Source of the DNA: Ipomoea triloba
Lineage: Eukaryota > Streptophyta > Magnoliopsida > Solanales > Convolvulaceae
Direction of reading: 5' to 3'
DNA: 64,000 nucleotides
Assembly: GCF_003576645.1 (NCBI RefSeq)
Contig: NC_044925.1
Span: forward strand, 9,694,852 to 9,758,851
The translations under genes were made by a program, and so were the position numbers. Under the pieces are notes generated by a model. The model searched no databases. It was not told the origin of the DNA and saw only the letters and a program-made list of their open reading frames with translations. Below are positions 34,643-46,187 of this stretch, piece after piece. How positions within the stretch are numbered: position 1 is the first letter of the stretch; each line of letters opens with the position of its first letter.

Positions 34643-35609
34643 ATGGATAGCATGTTGTCGAGACATCTCCTTTTTGATCTTAGCAGGTTCGATGACTGGA
34701 AAACACGCATGCTTGCGTATCTATCAGCCCTCCATGATGAGATGGCCGAGGTTATAACTTCTGGACCAGTCAAAATCTTAATGGTCAATACTGCTGCAGC
34801 TCAAACCCAAGACACACAAAAGTACATCCCAAAACCTAGGGAAGAATGGACAAGTGATGATAGGAAGAGAAACAACCTGGACAATATTGCCAAGGACATT
34901 CTCTTCAGAGCTATAGATGAAACCATCTTCCCAAAAGTGAGAAAGTGCAAAACGGCAAAAGAGGTATGGGATACTTTGATGTTAATTGGTGAAGGTGACG
35001 AACAGGAAAAGGAGAACAAGCTCACCGTGGCCATGAAGAAGTTCGAGGACTTCAAGATGAAGCCAGGGGAGAGCATCGACAGCATGGAATCTCGGTTCAT
35101 GAAGCTATCAATCGAGATCAGTGATCTTGAGAAGGAGATTCCACAAAAGGAGCTAAACCTGAAGGTCTTACGAGGCCTTACCAAGGAGTGGGAAATGAAG
35201 GTGATCACAATGCATGATCACAGGGATTTGAAGAACACCACAACCGACCAACTTTTCAGAGATCTCAAAGCCTTCGAATTTGAGATGCTTCCGAGAGATG
35301 AGGACGTGGTGGACAGACGGAATGTGGCACTGGTTGCTGATCAACCATCCACCTCTTCAAGGTCAGATCCTAATCCCACTAATATGTTATCTGACGAACA
35401 GTTTGCTCTCTTCATGAGGAAATTCAGGAAATTCATGAGGAAGTCAACGGAGAGCAACACAAGTTCACCTTCCTCCTCAAGAAGGAACAATGAGAAACAT
35501 TCATCCAGAAGGATAGAGGAGGAAAATCAGGGTCTCTGCTACAACTGCAGGAGACCAGGACACTTCAAAGCCGAGTGCCCTTACCCTATGGTAAGTAAGT
35601 ATCAAGTCC
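34643..35609 (+). pseudogene. gag: Second, truncated copia gag
   Basis: Starts MDSMLSRHLLFDL and is open through the zinc knuckle to 35607. Unlike the first copy it keeps the 37 bases missing near 22991. Homology to gag stops about 17 bases after the putative splice donor (GT at 35591). Without its C-terminal extension it encodes about 320 residues of Gag. Confidence 0.92.
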
Positions 35610-35811
35610 TGAACTTCGAGGTTTCCTATACTTTCCATTGCTGGTGTATAGGGACGGTTTATGAATAGCTACTCTGGTCTTTTCTGTTGGTCTTTTATGA
35701 CCTTTGTTTGGTTTGGGTTGAGATCCTCCATTATTTGAAGTTCCCAGACCATTATGGGTCTACTCTGGAATGCCTTCTTTCCATACTTTCCATACTTTCC
35801 ACACTTCTTAA
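35605..35811. other. Rearranged junction with an inverted gag segment
   Basis: 35622-35753 is the reverse complement of gag sequence found at about 24324-24455. It is flanked by short pieces that are reverse complements of nearby Tekay-2 pol words (GTCCTGAACT, CTGGAATGCC). There is no N nearby. After it, Tekay-2 resumes with the same 28 bases that precede copia A. Confidence 0.85.
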
Positions 35812-36350
35812 AGTTCAGGACTTCTCGAAGATAGCAAGACCGCTAACGAACTTGCTCAAAAAAGACGACCAAGTATAGTTGGAGCGAAGAATGCGAGCAG
35901 GCATTCCAGGAACTTAAGAAGAGGTTGACAACTGCTCCAGTGTTAACTCTACCTGTTGGAACGGAAGGTTATGAGTTGTACACTAATGCGTCTCACAAAG
36001 GACTAGGATGCGTCCTGATGCAAGATGGAAGGGTAATAGCGTATGCTTCTCGACAGTTAAAACCTCATGAAGCTAACTACACGACACATGACTTAGAACT
36101 AGCAGCCGTGGTATTCGCTCTCAAAATTTGGCGACACTACCTCTATGGAGTCTCATGCAAAATTTATACGGACCACAAGAGTTTAAAGTATATCTTTACT
36201 CAGAGGGATCTCAATTTAAGACAAAGGAGATGGCTGGAGTTGATTAAAGATTATGACTTGGAAATTCAATACCACGAGGGTAAAGCAAACAAGGTAGCTG
36301 ATGCCTTGAGTCGGAAAATAAATCATGCTCTTTGGGTATTACCCGAATAG
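35812..36350 (+). pseudogene. pol: Tekay-2 RNase H region
   Basis: Pol resumes with the 28 bases GTTCAGGACTTCTCG... shared with 19541-19568. A frameshift near 35870 puts it in another frame, open from 35925. Motifs: [16 protein letters not shown], where the first catalytic Asp of the usual TDAS is Asn. Further motifs are [21 protein letters not shown] and ADALSRK. A TAG closes it at 36348-36350. The frame continues beyond the stop into integrase. Confidence 0.92.
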
Positions 36351-36389
36351 TTATACAAGGATTTTCAAGGACTCAATCTAGAAATAAAG

Positions 36390-37442
36390 ATGTGTGGTCA
36401 AGTGGAACAAGAAATGAAATTATATTACATGTCGGCCACTCCAACCCTGTTTGAGGAAATCAAACAAGCACAAGAAGAGGATAATTGGGTAAGGAGTATC
36501 AAGGAGAAGATGCTTGATGGAAAACATGGTCCAATTGAATTACACCCGGATGGGAGTGTAAGATTCCAAGGTAGGAGGATAATACCTAAAGGGTGTAAAA
36601 AGATAATGGAGCAATTAATGAAAGAAGGTCATTACACACCCTATTCAATTCATCCTGGTGGGGATAAATTGTATAAGGATTTGAAACAAAACTTCTGGTG
36701 GTCGGGCATGAAGAAGGATGTAGTTGAATTTGTGGCTAGATGTTTGAACTGCCAAAAGTTCAAGGCGGAAAGAAGTAAACCAAAGGGATTACTGCAGCCA
36801 TTAGAGATTCCGCAATGGAAATGAGACTCAATCTCTATGGATTTTGTGGGAGGATTGCCTAGAACCAAGTCTGGAAACGATCAAGTGTGGGTCATTGTCG
36901 ACCGACTGACCAAAACAGCGAGGTTCATTCCAATGAACAAAACATGGTCAATGGAAAAGATGGCGCGAGCCTATATTAAACACGAGGTTAAATACCACGG
37001 AGTAGCGCGAGATATCGTTCTGAACAGAGACTCACGATTTCTGTCACGTTTTTGGGAAGCATTGCAAATGGCAATGGGCACTCAGCTCAAATTAAGTACA
37101 GCTTTTCACCTTGCCACTGATGGCCAAACGGAACGAACAATACAAACGTTGGAAGATATGCTCAGAGGTTGCGTGCTCAACTTTCAGGGTTCATGGGACT
37201 AGCAGTTGGATCTAATAGAATTTTCCTATAACAACAGCTACTATGCGAGTATAGGAATGGCCCCTTATGAGGCACTATATGGGCAAAAATGTCGAAGTCC
37301 TCTGTGTTGGAGCGACAAGAGCGATGTCGTTATACTTGGACCTCAGTACCTACAAGAGACTACTGAGGCAATCAAGGTAATTCGAGAAAGGATGAAAGTC
37401 GCACAGGATCGACAAAAGTCCTATGCCAATTTGAAGCAATAA
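36390..37442 (+). pseudogene. pol: Tekay-2 integrase with stops and a changed catalytic residue
   Basis: The zinc-binding HHCC region is at about 36620-36760 (GHYTPYSIHPGG, CLNCQK). The core follows: Asp at 36840 (MDFVGG) and Glu at 37131 (DGQTER). The middle catalytic Asp of the usual SDRD is Asn here (codon 37023-37025, LNRDSRF). The same frame is interrupted by TGA 36822-36824, TAG 37200-37202 and TAA 37440-37442. Integrase would insert the DNA copy into the genome; this copy cannot. Confidence 0.93.
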
Positions 37443-37886
37443 TTTACCGAATATCAAGTTGGGGAGAAGGTATTACTGAAAGTCTCACCCACTAAAGGAG
37501 TCAGAAGGTTTGGGAAGAAAGGAAAGTTGAGTCCTCGTTATATAGGACCTTATGAAATTTTGGAAAGGATAGGAAATTTAGCCTATCGACTGGCTCTACC
37601 GATTGAGCTTGATAAAGTACATAACGTATTTCATGTTTCTCAACTTAAGCGGTATGTACCTGATGCATCCCATGTATTGGAGCCGGAGGAGTTGGAGATG
37701 GATGATTCGTTAGCATACGAAGAAAAACCAATTCAAATCTTGGACTCTAAAACCCGAGATACAAGGAGGAAATCAGTCAAAATGATCAAAGTCCAATGGT
37801 CGAACCACAGTCCAGAGGAAGCTACGTGGGAATTGGAAAGCGTTATGATAGGACGTTATCCGGAGTTGTTTAACTCAGGTGCGTAG
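37443..37886 (+). pseudogene. pol: Tekay-2 integrase tail and chromodomain
   Basis: Same frame as integrase after the stop at 37442. It contains the GPY/F-type module (LSPRYIGPYEILERIG, VFHVSQLKRY) and a chromodomain at about 37720-37860 (PIQILDSKTR, VKVQWSNH-like, ATWELE). The chromodomain marks a chromovirus and is thought to direct integration to marked chromatin. It ends at TAG 37884-37886. Confidence 0.93.
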
Positions 37887-38027
37887 AATCGATCTACTTG
37901 TTATGTGCCTAAACAAATTGTGTGCTAAGATTAGGCATACTAAGAATTCGTTATGTGTACACAAAGGTGAGTAGTAATCTACTTAGAACCGTGGATAACA
38001 AGAAGGAAGTTTCGGGGACGAAACTAT

Positions 38028-38043
38028 TTTAAGGGGGGAAGAC
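38028..38043 (+). other. Polypurine tract of Tekay-2
   Basis: TTTAAGGGGGGAAGAC directly before the 3' LTR. The 3' leader around it (GGAAGTTTCGGGGACGAAAC) is shared with the terminal gypsy element at 63770-63812. Confidence 0.88.
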
Positions 38044-41000
38044 TGTAACCCCTCGCCTATTCCGATAAGTCTAGGGTTCGAAAAATATTTCTCTAGGCTA
38101 TGACATTCACGAGATGATCTCTCGTTGCTTCAAAAGGATTTTTTTTATGAGTAAGACTAGTTATTAATAAGCTGCGATCTACGTACCGGTCACAAACCGT
38201 AAAATTTTTAAGGATGTATATACAGTTCGAATTTCCCTAGGAAATGGATTATTAAGCATGATACGATTAAGCATGAACTTCCCATTTAGCTCAAGTTAGA
38301 ATTAAACGGACTGTAAGAGTGAATTTATTACGGACCTTCATACCACTGTAATTCGCGAGATACCGGAAAATTGTCCGATTTTGGTGGTTAATGACGGGAT
38401 TATTTTTAGCATAATTTTGGTATTAAGATTTTCCCGAATTAATAAGTTATTTTCCACCGAAACTTTATCTGTTTGGACCACAACTGATAAGTTGGAAGAT
38501 TTTTATTTTAGAACCTATGAGATTGTGACACTTGGCAAAACCCTACACCATGTGTTTATATTAAAATAATGTTGGGATGATCCAAATTGAGACTTGATCT
38601 CCAAGCATCCTCTTCCTTATCTTACAAGATATAACATATAAACTTACTCTCCAAGCTTCTTCTTCCTTATCTTTTAAGATAAAATATATAAGCTTGATTT
38701 CCCATTTCTTTCCCACTTTGGCCGAAAATATTGGAGAGGAAAAGGAGAAAAATTCCATCTTCATCTTGTGATCCATGAACTCCATAGCCATTTTTCCTAC
38801 ACAAGTGCTTCCATAATAGGTAAAACTTTGGTTTTATTCGGTTAAAATGGCTAGAATCCTTTCCTAGAACTTAAATTTAAGCTAAGAATTCATGAAAATA
38901 TTGTTGTTATGGTGATCAATAATAGGATCTTCGGTGAAAGTTTGGAGTAGAAGATCACAACTTTGTCTACGGTATTAAAAACTACTTGAGAGGTAAGGAA
39001 TCCCTTAAGTCGGTTTAGTCACTTGAAAATGAACAATTGCTAGTAAATTATAAGACTAGGAATTTTATGTGAAAATTATGGGTTAAACTTGAAGATCTCT
39101 TAGTTGGCTCAAGAGACTACTCCTTGAAATTTTGGTAATTTTTGAGTACATGTTCATAGCTAATATATGCATGTGTATGTTGTATTTATGTCCATATAGG
39201 CTTATACTTGTGAAAATATTGAAAAATCAAGATAGATTTCAGGCAGTAACTTCCGAGATTTATTGGGAAAATTTGGTAAGGTATTTTGATTTTATTTTCT
39301 TCAGATATGTAGTTCAATAAGTGTAGAACCTGCATATAAAATTTCATAATGATCGGAGTAGTATAAGTATGGTTTTCGAATTTTTTTCCAAAACTGGTCT
39401 AGAGAGAAACTTCTGGACAGCACACTGCCAAGGGCAAAAATGGAATTTTCTGTGTTTATTCGCGGATCAAAATGACCAAAAATTTTTATGGACATCAAGT
39501 ACTATAAATTGGGGTTCTACCATAAAAATTTCAAGTGAAAAAGAGTTCGGGAATTGTTTTTACCGGCTCAATCTTTCGGACTGCGCCAAGCTGAAATTTT
39601 CTGAAAAGGAATGGTTAGAAACAATTTTGACAATAATATTTTGTAACAAAACTAGTGATGAATTTTGGAAAAATAGTGACGAAATTTTGGGATGTCACAA
39701 TCAATTTGGAAGAAAAATATTGTTGTTGAGAAACAAGTATAACTCTTGTCACTTGAGGAATTGTGTTGAAAATACTTCATGAGCTAATGAGGTAGCCAAT
39801 TTCAAGTATTGTGCTCGAATGAGAAATATGCCCAAAAGAAATGATTTGAGAAAGAAAACTTGAAGGAAGGATCATGTTTTCAAAACCTTAGTTTCTAAAG
39901 TAAGTTGAGGAGGATCTTGATTGACCCACGGGTGGCTTTCAGTGCCATTGCCCAGTGGTCGTTGTGTTATATTGTATGATCATTCATACTGCAGGGCGAA
40001 GTCTATTCGTCGTTATGTTATATTGTATGACTAGTTCATACTGCAGGGCGAAGTCTATTCGCCGGGTACTATATAACTCGTAGGATGAGGTATTCCTATG
40101 GGGGTGTGCACACTTAAAGTATAGTTACTCCAGAAGTTCGGGTAGGTGTCGTTTTAACGGACCTGGCTAGGCCAGCTAGGAATCATTTTAACGAACCTTA
40201 CGTCCAGGGGATCAGTGTTAGACCGGGTGATGACCACTGACCCCGAGTTCGATGATCCAAGTGGTTAGAGAGGGAGTTATGAGAATGCTCCAAAGGCCTC
40301 ACGCTTGCTAATATGAAACTAAGGAGGTTTTAAAAGATGAGAAAAGAGTTACTCTCTAACGACGTTGAGAAAGAAATGATTCTATCCAAAATGTGACGTA
40401 TTTTAAGCACTGAAACGTGCTGATGAACTCTCTCTCTTTTGAGTTAAAAATGATGAAAATTCCCGGAAATGAAAAGTATTATATGTTGTCTGAACTCGCA
40501 CATACTACTATGTTATCTGTTGTTGATAATCTGGTTGTAGGTAGACTTTCAACTCATGGGTAAACTTTACAGCTTTCTAATTATTATACTGTTGAAACCT
40601 TTGTTTACTTTTGAGTGACAATGGATTTTCTTACTTAGTCATCGTGCTAACTACACTTCATTGTGTCCTTTATCAGATGCAGTCTAGCGTGGGCTCGTGC
40701 AGCCCCGGGAACTCTGATGACTCATCAGAGTTCATGTTTCCTATCTTAGACTATGATGATTATGTACAGTACTTAGTGGATGACGACCTGTTTGCTCCCG
40801 GCTATGCTCCAGACCCTCCAGCTCCGGCTTATGCTCCTGATCCTGATTCTGATCCTGATCCTATTCCTGCTCCTGTTTGCCCGGTTGTACCTGTCTGGTC
40901 TCCTGTTCCCAGTAGTCTATTGTGTTTCATGGATGCTGTTCAGGCGAGTTATGGGTTCTACCCCATCGAGGTTTTAGAGGAGAGAATAACCCAAACTTTG

Positions 41001-41087
41001 TTCTAATGGGCCGTAAGAAACTCTTGTACATATTTGAAGCTAGTTTAGCTACCCTTTTGCTGCTAATATATATATATATATATATAT

Positions 41088-41121
<34 letters not shown>

Positions 41122-41271
41122 GAAGTTATGATGGGTTTAGACGATATGAAACAATTTCCTTATATTCAGCCTGTGCATCTAGAGTGAACTCTATCTGGAT
41201 TTGATTGGGTTCAGTCTAGGTGTGGCGGTAACTACTCCGGATGTACGGTATAGCCGAGCCGGGGTGTTACA
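38044..41271 (+). repeat. 3' LTR of Tekay-2
   Basis: TGTAACCCCTCG to GGGGTGTTACA, 3,228 bp. Near 41067-41120 it has a long TA microsatellite, larger than in the 5' LTR. It is followed by the target duplication CACTT. Its last 1,113 bases are repeated after the N at 42077. Confidence 0.93.
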
Positions 41272-41276
41272 CACTT

Positions 41277-41612
41277 GACCCTATTAGTGGTAGCACTACT
41301 CTTGGTGATAAAATTTCTAAATCTTGGGCTGACATGTGTGATGAGAATAATGATTGTGATGATATTGGTGTGCCTATTCATTTTGATAATGCTAATATTG
41401 ATTGTGTTGATGATGGAGTTGAAAACGTGGTAGATATGACTAGTGAAAATAATTGCATAATTGAAGATGTTGATAATGAGGTAAATTTTTTCAACCCTTG
41501 TGTTTTTAATGATAGTGATTCATTTGACTCCTCCTCCTCCGATGATGAAAATTGTTTTGGTACTTGTGAGAACAATTCTTTCGTTTCTTTAAATGATAAT
41601 GATGGTCTTGAG
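41277..41612 (+). pseudogene. Tat-like element ORF, part 2 (first copy)
   Basis: The frame continues in phase from 14642 across the CACTT duplication. It is acidic, Asp/Asn/Ser-rich (DENNDCDD, SFDSSSSDDEN), about 112 codons. It ends at LNDNDGLE where a solo LTR is inserted. A second copy is at 43196-43531. Such a composition suggests a disordered region; no domain is recognised. Confidence 0.75.
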
Positions 41613-42076
41613 TGTAACACCCCGAAAATTCGTTCAAGCCTTACTACCGATAATTAATTCCTTGGGTAATTTAATTAATTCCAATTGGGCTAATTCTTTC
41701 AATTTGATATATATATATATATATGTATATTCCTTGAGCCTAATTTGATTATTCTAATCAAGAGCCCAACTAATTGAATTTATTCTTGTAAGGGATTTTA
41801 TTCAATTTGGATCCTTACAATCTTTGCAATTAAATATTCCTACAAGCCCAATTTATTGATCATATATTATATAATATATATGTAATGTTCCTAAGACATT
41901 TTATGGGCTTCCTTATTCTAATTCTTATAATTAATTGTAAGGGGTGAATTCATTTAGCCCAACTTACTAGTCTTGGACATATATTTAATTCTTGTAAGCC
42001 ATTATAATATGTACTTAAGCCCATCTCATATTAAAGTCTTACACCCTAAATATTGTATGTATTCTTAGTATATATA
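41613..42076 (+). repeat. Start of the solo LTR, cut by the N at 42077
   Basis: Repeats the first 464 bases of the LTR at 43532. Confidence 0.85.
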
Positions 42077-43006
42077 NGGACCTGGCTAGGCCAGCTAGGA
42101 ATCATTTTAACGAACCTTACGTCCAGGGGATCAGTGTTAGACCGGGTGATGACCACTGACCCCGAGTTCGATGATCCAAGTGGTTAGAGAGGGAGTTATG
42201 AGAATGCTCCAAAGGCCTCACGCTTGCTAATATGAAACTAAGGAGGTTTTAAAAGATGAGAAAAGAGTTACTCTCTAACGACGTTGAGAAAGAAATGATT
42301 CTATCCAAAATGTGACGTATTTTAAGCACTGAAACGTGCTGATGAACTCTCTCTCTTTTGAGTTAAAAATGATGAAAATTCCCGGAAATGAAAAGTATTA
42401 TATGTTGTCTGAACTCGCACATACTACTATGTTATCTGTTGTTGATAATCTGGTTGTAGGTAGACTTTCAACTCATGGGTAAACTTTACAGCTTTCTAAT
42501 TATTATACTGTTGAAACCTTTGTTTACTTTTGAGTGACAATGGATTTTCTTACTTAGTCATCGTGCTAACTACACTTCATTGTGTCCTTTATCAGATGCA
42601 GTCTAGCGTGGGCTCGTGCAGCCCCGGGAACTCTGATGACTCATCAGAGTTCATGTTTCCTATCTTAGACTATGATGATTATGTACAGTACTTAGTGGAT
42701 GACGACCTGTTTGCTCCCGGCTATGCTCCAGACCCTCCAGCTCCGGCTTATGCTCCTGATCCTGATTCTGATCCTGATCCTATTCCTGCTCCTGTTTGCC
42801 CGGTTGTACCTGTCTGGTCTCCTGTTCCCAGTAGTCTATTGTGTTTCATGGATGCTGTTCAGGCGAGTTATGGGTTCTACCCCATCGAGGTTTTAGAGGA
42901 GAGAATAACCCAAACTTTGTTCTAATGGGCCGTAAGAAACTCTTGTACATATTTGAAGCTAGTTTAGCTACCCTTTTGCTGCTAATATATATATATATAT
43001 ATATAT

Positions 43007-43040
<34 letters not shown>

Positions 43041-43195
43041 GAAGTTATGATGGGTTTAGACGATATGAAACAATTTCCTTATATTCAGCCTGTGCATCTA
43101 GAGTGAACTCTATCTGGATTTGATTGGGTTCAGTCTAGGTGTGGCGGTAACTACTCCGGATGTACGGTATAGCCGAGCCGGGGTGTTACACACTT

Positions 43196-43531
43196 GACCC
43201 TATTAGTGGTAGCACTACTCTTGGTGATAAAATTTCTAAATCTTGGGCTGACATGTGTGATGAGAATAATGATTGTGATGATATTGGTGTGCCTATTCAT
43301 TTTGATAATGCTAATATTGATTGTGTTGATGATGGAGTTGAAAACGTGGTAGATATGACTAGTGAAAATAATTGCATAATTGAAGATGTTGATAATGAGG
43401 TAAATTTTTTCAACCCTTGTGTTTTTAATGATAGTGATTCATTTGACTCCTCCTCCTCCGATGATGAAAATTGTTTTGGTACTTGTGAGAACAATTCTTT
43501 CGTTTCTTTAAATGATAATGATGGTCTTGAG
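43196..43531 (+). pseudogene. Tat-like element ORF, part 2 (duplicate copy)
   Basis: Same as 41277-41612; this copy connects to the complete solo LTR and so is the better reference for what follows. Confidence 0.8.
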
Positions 43532-46182
43532 TGTAACACCCCGAAAATTCGTTCAAGCCTTACTACCGATAATTAATTCCTTGGGTAATTTAATTAATTC
43601 CAATTGGGCTAATTCTTTCAATTTGATATATATATATATATATATATGTATATTCCTTGAGCCTAATTTAATTATTCTAATCAAGAGCCCAACTAATTGA
43701 ATTTATTCTTGTAAGGGATTTTATTCAATTTGGATCCTTACAATCTTTGCAATTAAATATTCCTACAAGCCCAATTTATTGATCATATATTATATAATAT
43801 ATATGTAATGTTCCTAAGACATTTTATGGGCTTCCTTATTCTAATTCTTATAATTAATTGTAAGGGGTGAATTCATTTAGCCCAACTTACTAGTCTTGGA
43901 CATATATTTAATTCTTGTAAGCCATTATAATATGTACTTAAGCCCATCTCATATTAAAGTCTTACACCCTAAATATTGTATGTATTCTTAGTATATATTT
44001 TGATGATCAAAATACCCTAAAAGCTTTCACTCCTCTTCCTCCCTCCCTACACTCTCACGCCATTTTCACCATTCTTGCATCCAAAAATTGATCTCCATTT
44101 CCCTACAAGTTTTCAAGTAAAGGTTGCTCTTTTATGCTTGTCTAGGAGTGTGTAAGTGCATCTAGCCTAGAATCTCCTTTGTATTTTGTGGTTTGGTTAG
44201 TCTTTTTGCATATTCTTATAAATGTTCTTTTGGGGTTCTTTGGGTAAAAGATGATCATCAAGAAGGTGGGGCTTTGTGAGCTTGCTTGAGGCTTGTTGGA
44301 TTAGGAAAAAGCTCTTTGAGGTAACCACTATGTCCATCAAAACTATTTTTATTCACTCCTATTCTATATGATGTTCTTGGTGTTGGAAATCCTGAAAATT
44401 CTTTGTGATTAGCCTATTTTGTTGGATCTATTTGTTGGATTTCATCTTGATCTTTTGATTAGTGTTGTATGATCATTGATGGTTTGGATTTCCATGTCTT
44501 TGGCCTCTAAATTGGATGAAATGTTGGTGTATTGGGTCTGATTTTGCTCTCTGGGAATACCTCTTTCGTGTCTGCTGTTGATGTTCTGGAACTGGGGTTG
44601 GAGTTGACCTTACGGAGGTCCTCGGCGGCACAATGTAACCCGCCGGGGAGTTCCGCAAGGCCAAGGCGGTTGGGTTGAACGGAGAGTGGTGTTCCGTTGA
44701 GGCAGTCCGCCTCCTTCCTGCGGAGGAGAGCGGCGGAAGACGGTGTTCCGTCAGTGTGTTCCGCAAGTTCTCTGGGAATCTGCTCCCAGAGGCTGCTTTG
44801 TGATGTTGTTGTCTGCTGTTTCTCCTTTGTTTCTGGTTATTGTTGGATTGTTTTGTGGAGTATTTTACCATGTCTTTGGAGTATTTATCCATGCCTTTTG
44901 TTGGGTATTTACTACCTTGTCTTGGAGATTTATTCATGTCTTTAGTTTCCCTTTTGTACTCTTGGTCTATTGATTCTTGATATTCATTTACCTGGGAGTT
45001 TGTTTGTGTTCATAGATGAGATGAACACTTTGTTTGGTTGTTTTGGGATGATGTTGGAGTATGAGTATGTGATGTTGGTTGTTGGTATCATTGGAGTTTG
45101 TTGGGTGAACTAGTTGTGCTACTATTGTTGGTATTCGGGTTCATTACCCCTGTGATTGGGTTCATTACCCCCGTGATTGGGTCGATTACCCCTGTGATTG
45201 GACTTAGGTCCCTGTGATTGGACTACGGTCCCTGTGATTGGGTTCGCTACCCCTGTGATTGGACTTCGGTCCCTGTGATTCGGGTTGATTACACCCCCTG
45301 TGATTGGACTTCGGTCCCTGTGATTGGACTACGGTCCCTGTGATTGGACTTCGGTCCCTGTGATTGGGTTCATCACCCCTGCGTACCAGATTTCTGTGTT
45401 TTGACCTCTGACTGTGGTTGGGTTTGGTATGGTGAATTGGTATGAGGTTTGGAGGTTGGAATTGGGAGTTCTTTCTTGGTTTATGTGTTCATGGGTTCCT
45501 TGTGTATATTCGATTGATACCCTATGGTTCTCGATTATGTTTGATTGGTTTCCTTATGATTGTTGTTCAGTTGGTATCTCGTTTATGGATTGGTTGTTGC
45601 CTTGTACTCTCGCTGATGAATATTGGCTTGTTTGGATGAGTCTTGGTTTATGGTTCGTTCAGTTTATCCTTGTTGAGTATCCGTTTTGAACTATTGAACA
45701 GTTTGTTGGTGTTTATATTCTATATGGGTGTGTAAACCTATTTACAACTTATATGTATATCTATACTTCCTTGCGGGTGTGAATGGTGGTTACTTAGCAG
45801 TCTTTTGCTAATGGTTCTTTGTGTGTTTTCCAGGTTTGCCTTAAAGTCTTTGCGTGAGCGCGATAGAGATACACCCGTATGAGGAGGCTTAGATAGGGGT
45901 TATGTTTTAGATTTATGCTTTGGCCTGTGAGCCATTTGAGATTTCTTTATAAACTCTTGACTAGGGTTTGGATGTTTTGAGACTTGACTTGAAGATTATC
46001 GTTTATACAGTTCAGCTTTTATGGTTAGCCTGTGCATCTAGGTTGTGTTATCTTACCTAGATGTGGCATGACGCCCCTTAGGTTTTAAATTCGCTTCCGC
46101 TATGTTTGGTTTGTTGGTTGAGATAGGCAGCTGTTATGCTAAGTTTTATCTATCTCAGCCTGTGTGAGGTTGGGGTGTCACA
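43532..46182 (+). repeat. Solo LTR of a Tekay-like gypsy element
   Basis: TGTAACACCCCG to GGGGTGTCACA, 2,651 bp. It is flanked by TTGAG on both sides (43527-43531 and 46183-46187). Near its 3' end it shares CAGCCTGTGCATCTAG with the Tekay LTRs, but most of it is a different family. No internal region is present, so it arose by recombination between the two LTRs of a full element. The reverse-strand ORF at 44473-44937 is not supported as a gene. Confidence 0.93.
45125..45385. repeat. ~20-bp minisatellite in the solo LTR
   Basis: About twelve copies of a unit like CCCTGTGATTGGACTTCGGT, with variants reading GGGTTCATTACC. Confidence 0.9.
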
Positions 46183-46187
46183 TTGAG

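Larger units (their letters stand above)
14643..41271 (+). mobile_element. Tekay/Del-type chromovirus (Tekay-2), defective, split by copia A
   Basis: The element has both LTRs (14643-17822 and 38044-41271), a primer site, remnants of gag and protease, reverse transcriptase, RNase H, integrase, a C-terminal chromodomain and a purine tract. It is flanked by CACTT on both sides (14638-14642 and 41272-41276). Most of gag and the protease active site are deleted. Pol is split by copia A at 19569. Removing the nested copia leaves an element of about 10.4 kb, of normal order for this clade. It inserted in the Tat-like ORF, whose frame continues across the two target copies. Confidence 0.93.
40159..43997 (+). 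repeat. 1.92-kb direct duplication around a single N
   Basis: 40159-42076 is repeated at 42078-43997. It covers the Tekay-2 LTR end, the Tat-like ORF part 2 and the start of the solo LTR. The copies differ by a microsatellite length and at least one base (G/A in TAATTTGATT/TAATTTAATT). This fits overlapping contigs from two haplotypes joined by an N at 42077. Confidence 0.9.

Noticed and set aside
44473..44937. 154-aa ORF on the minus strand
   Set aside because: It lies wholly inside a solo LTR with exact target duplications and has no recognised domain.
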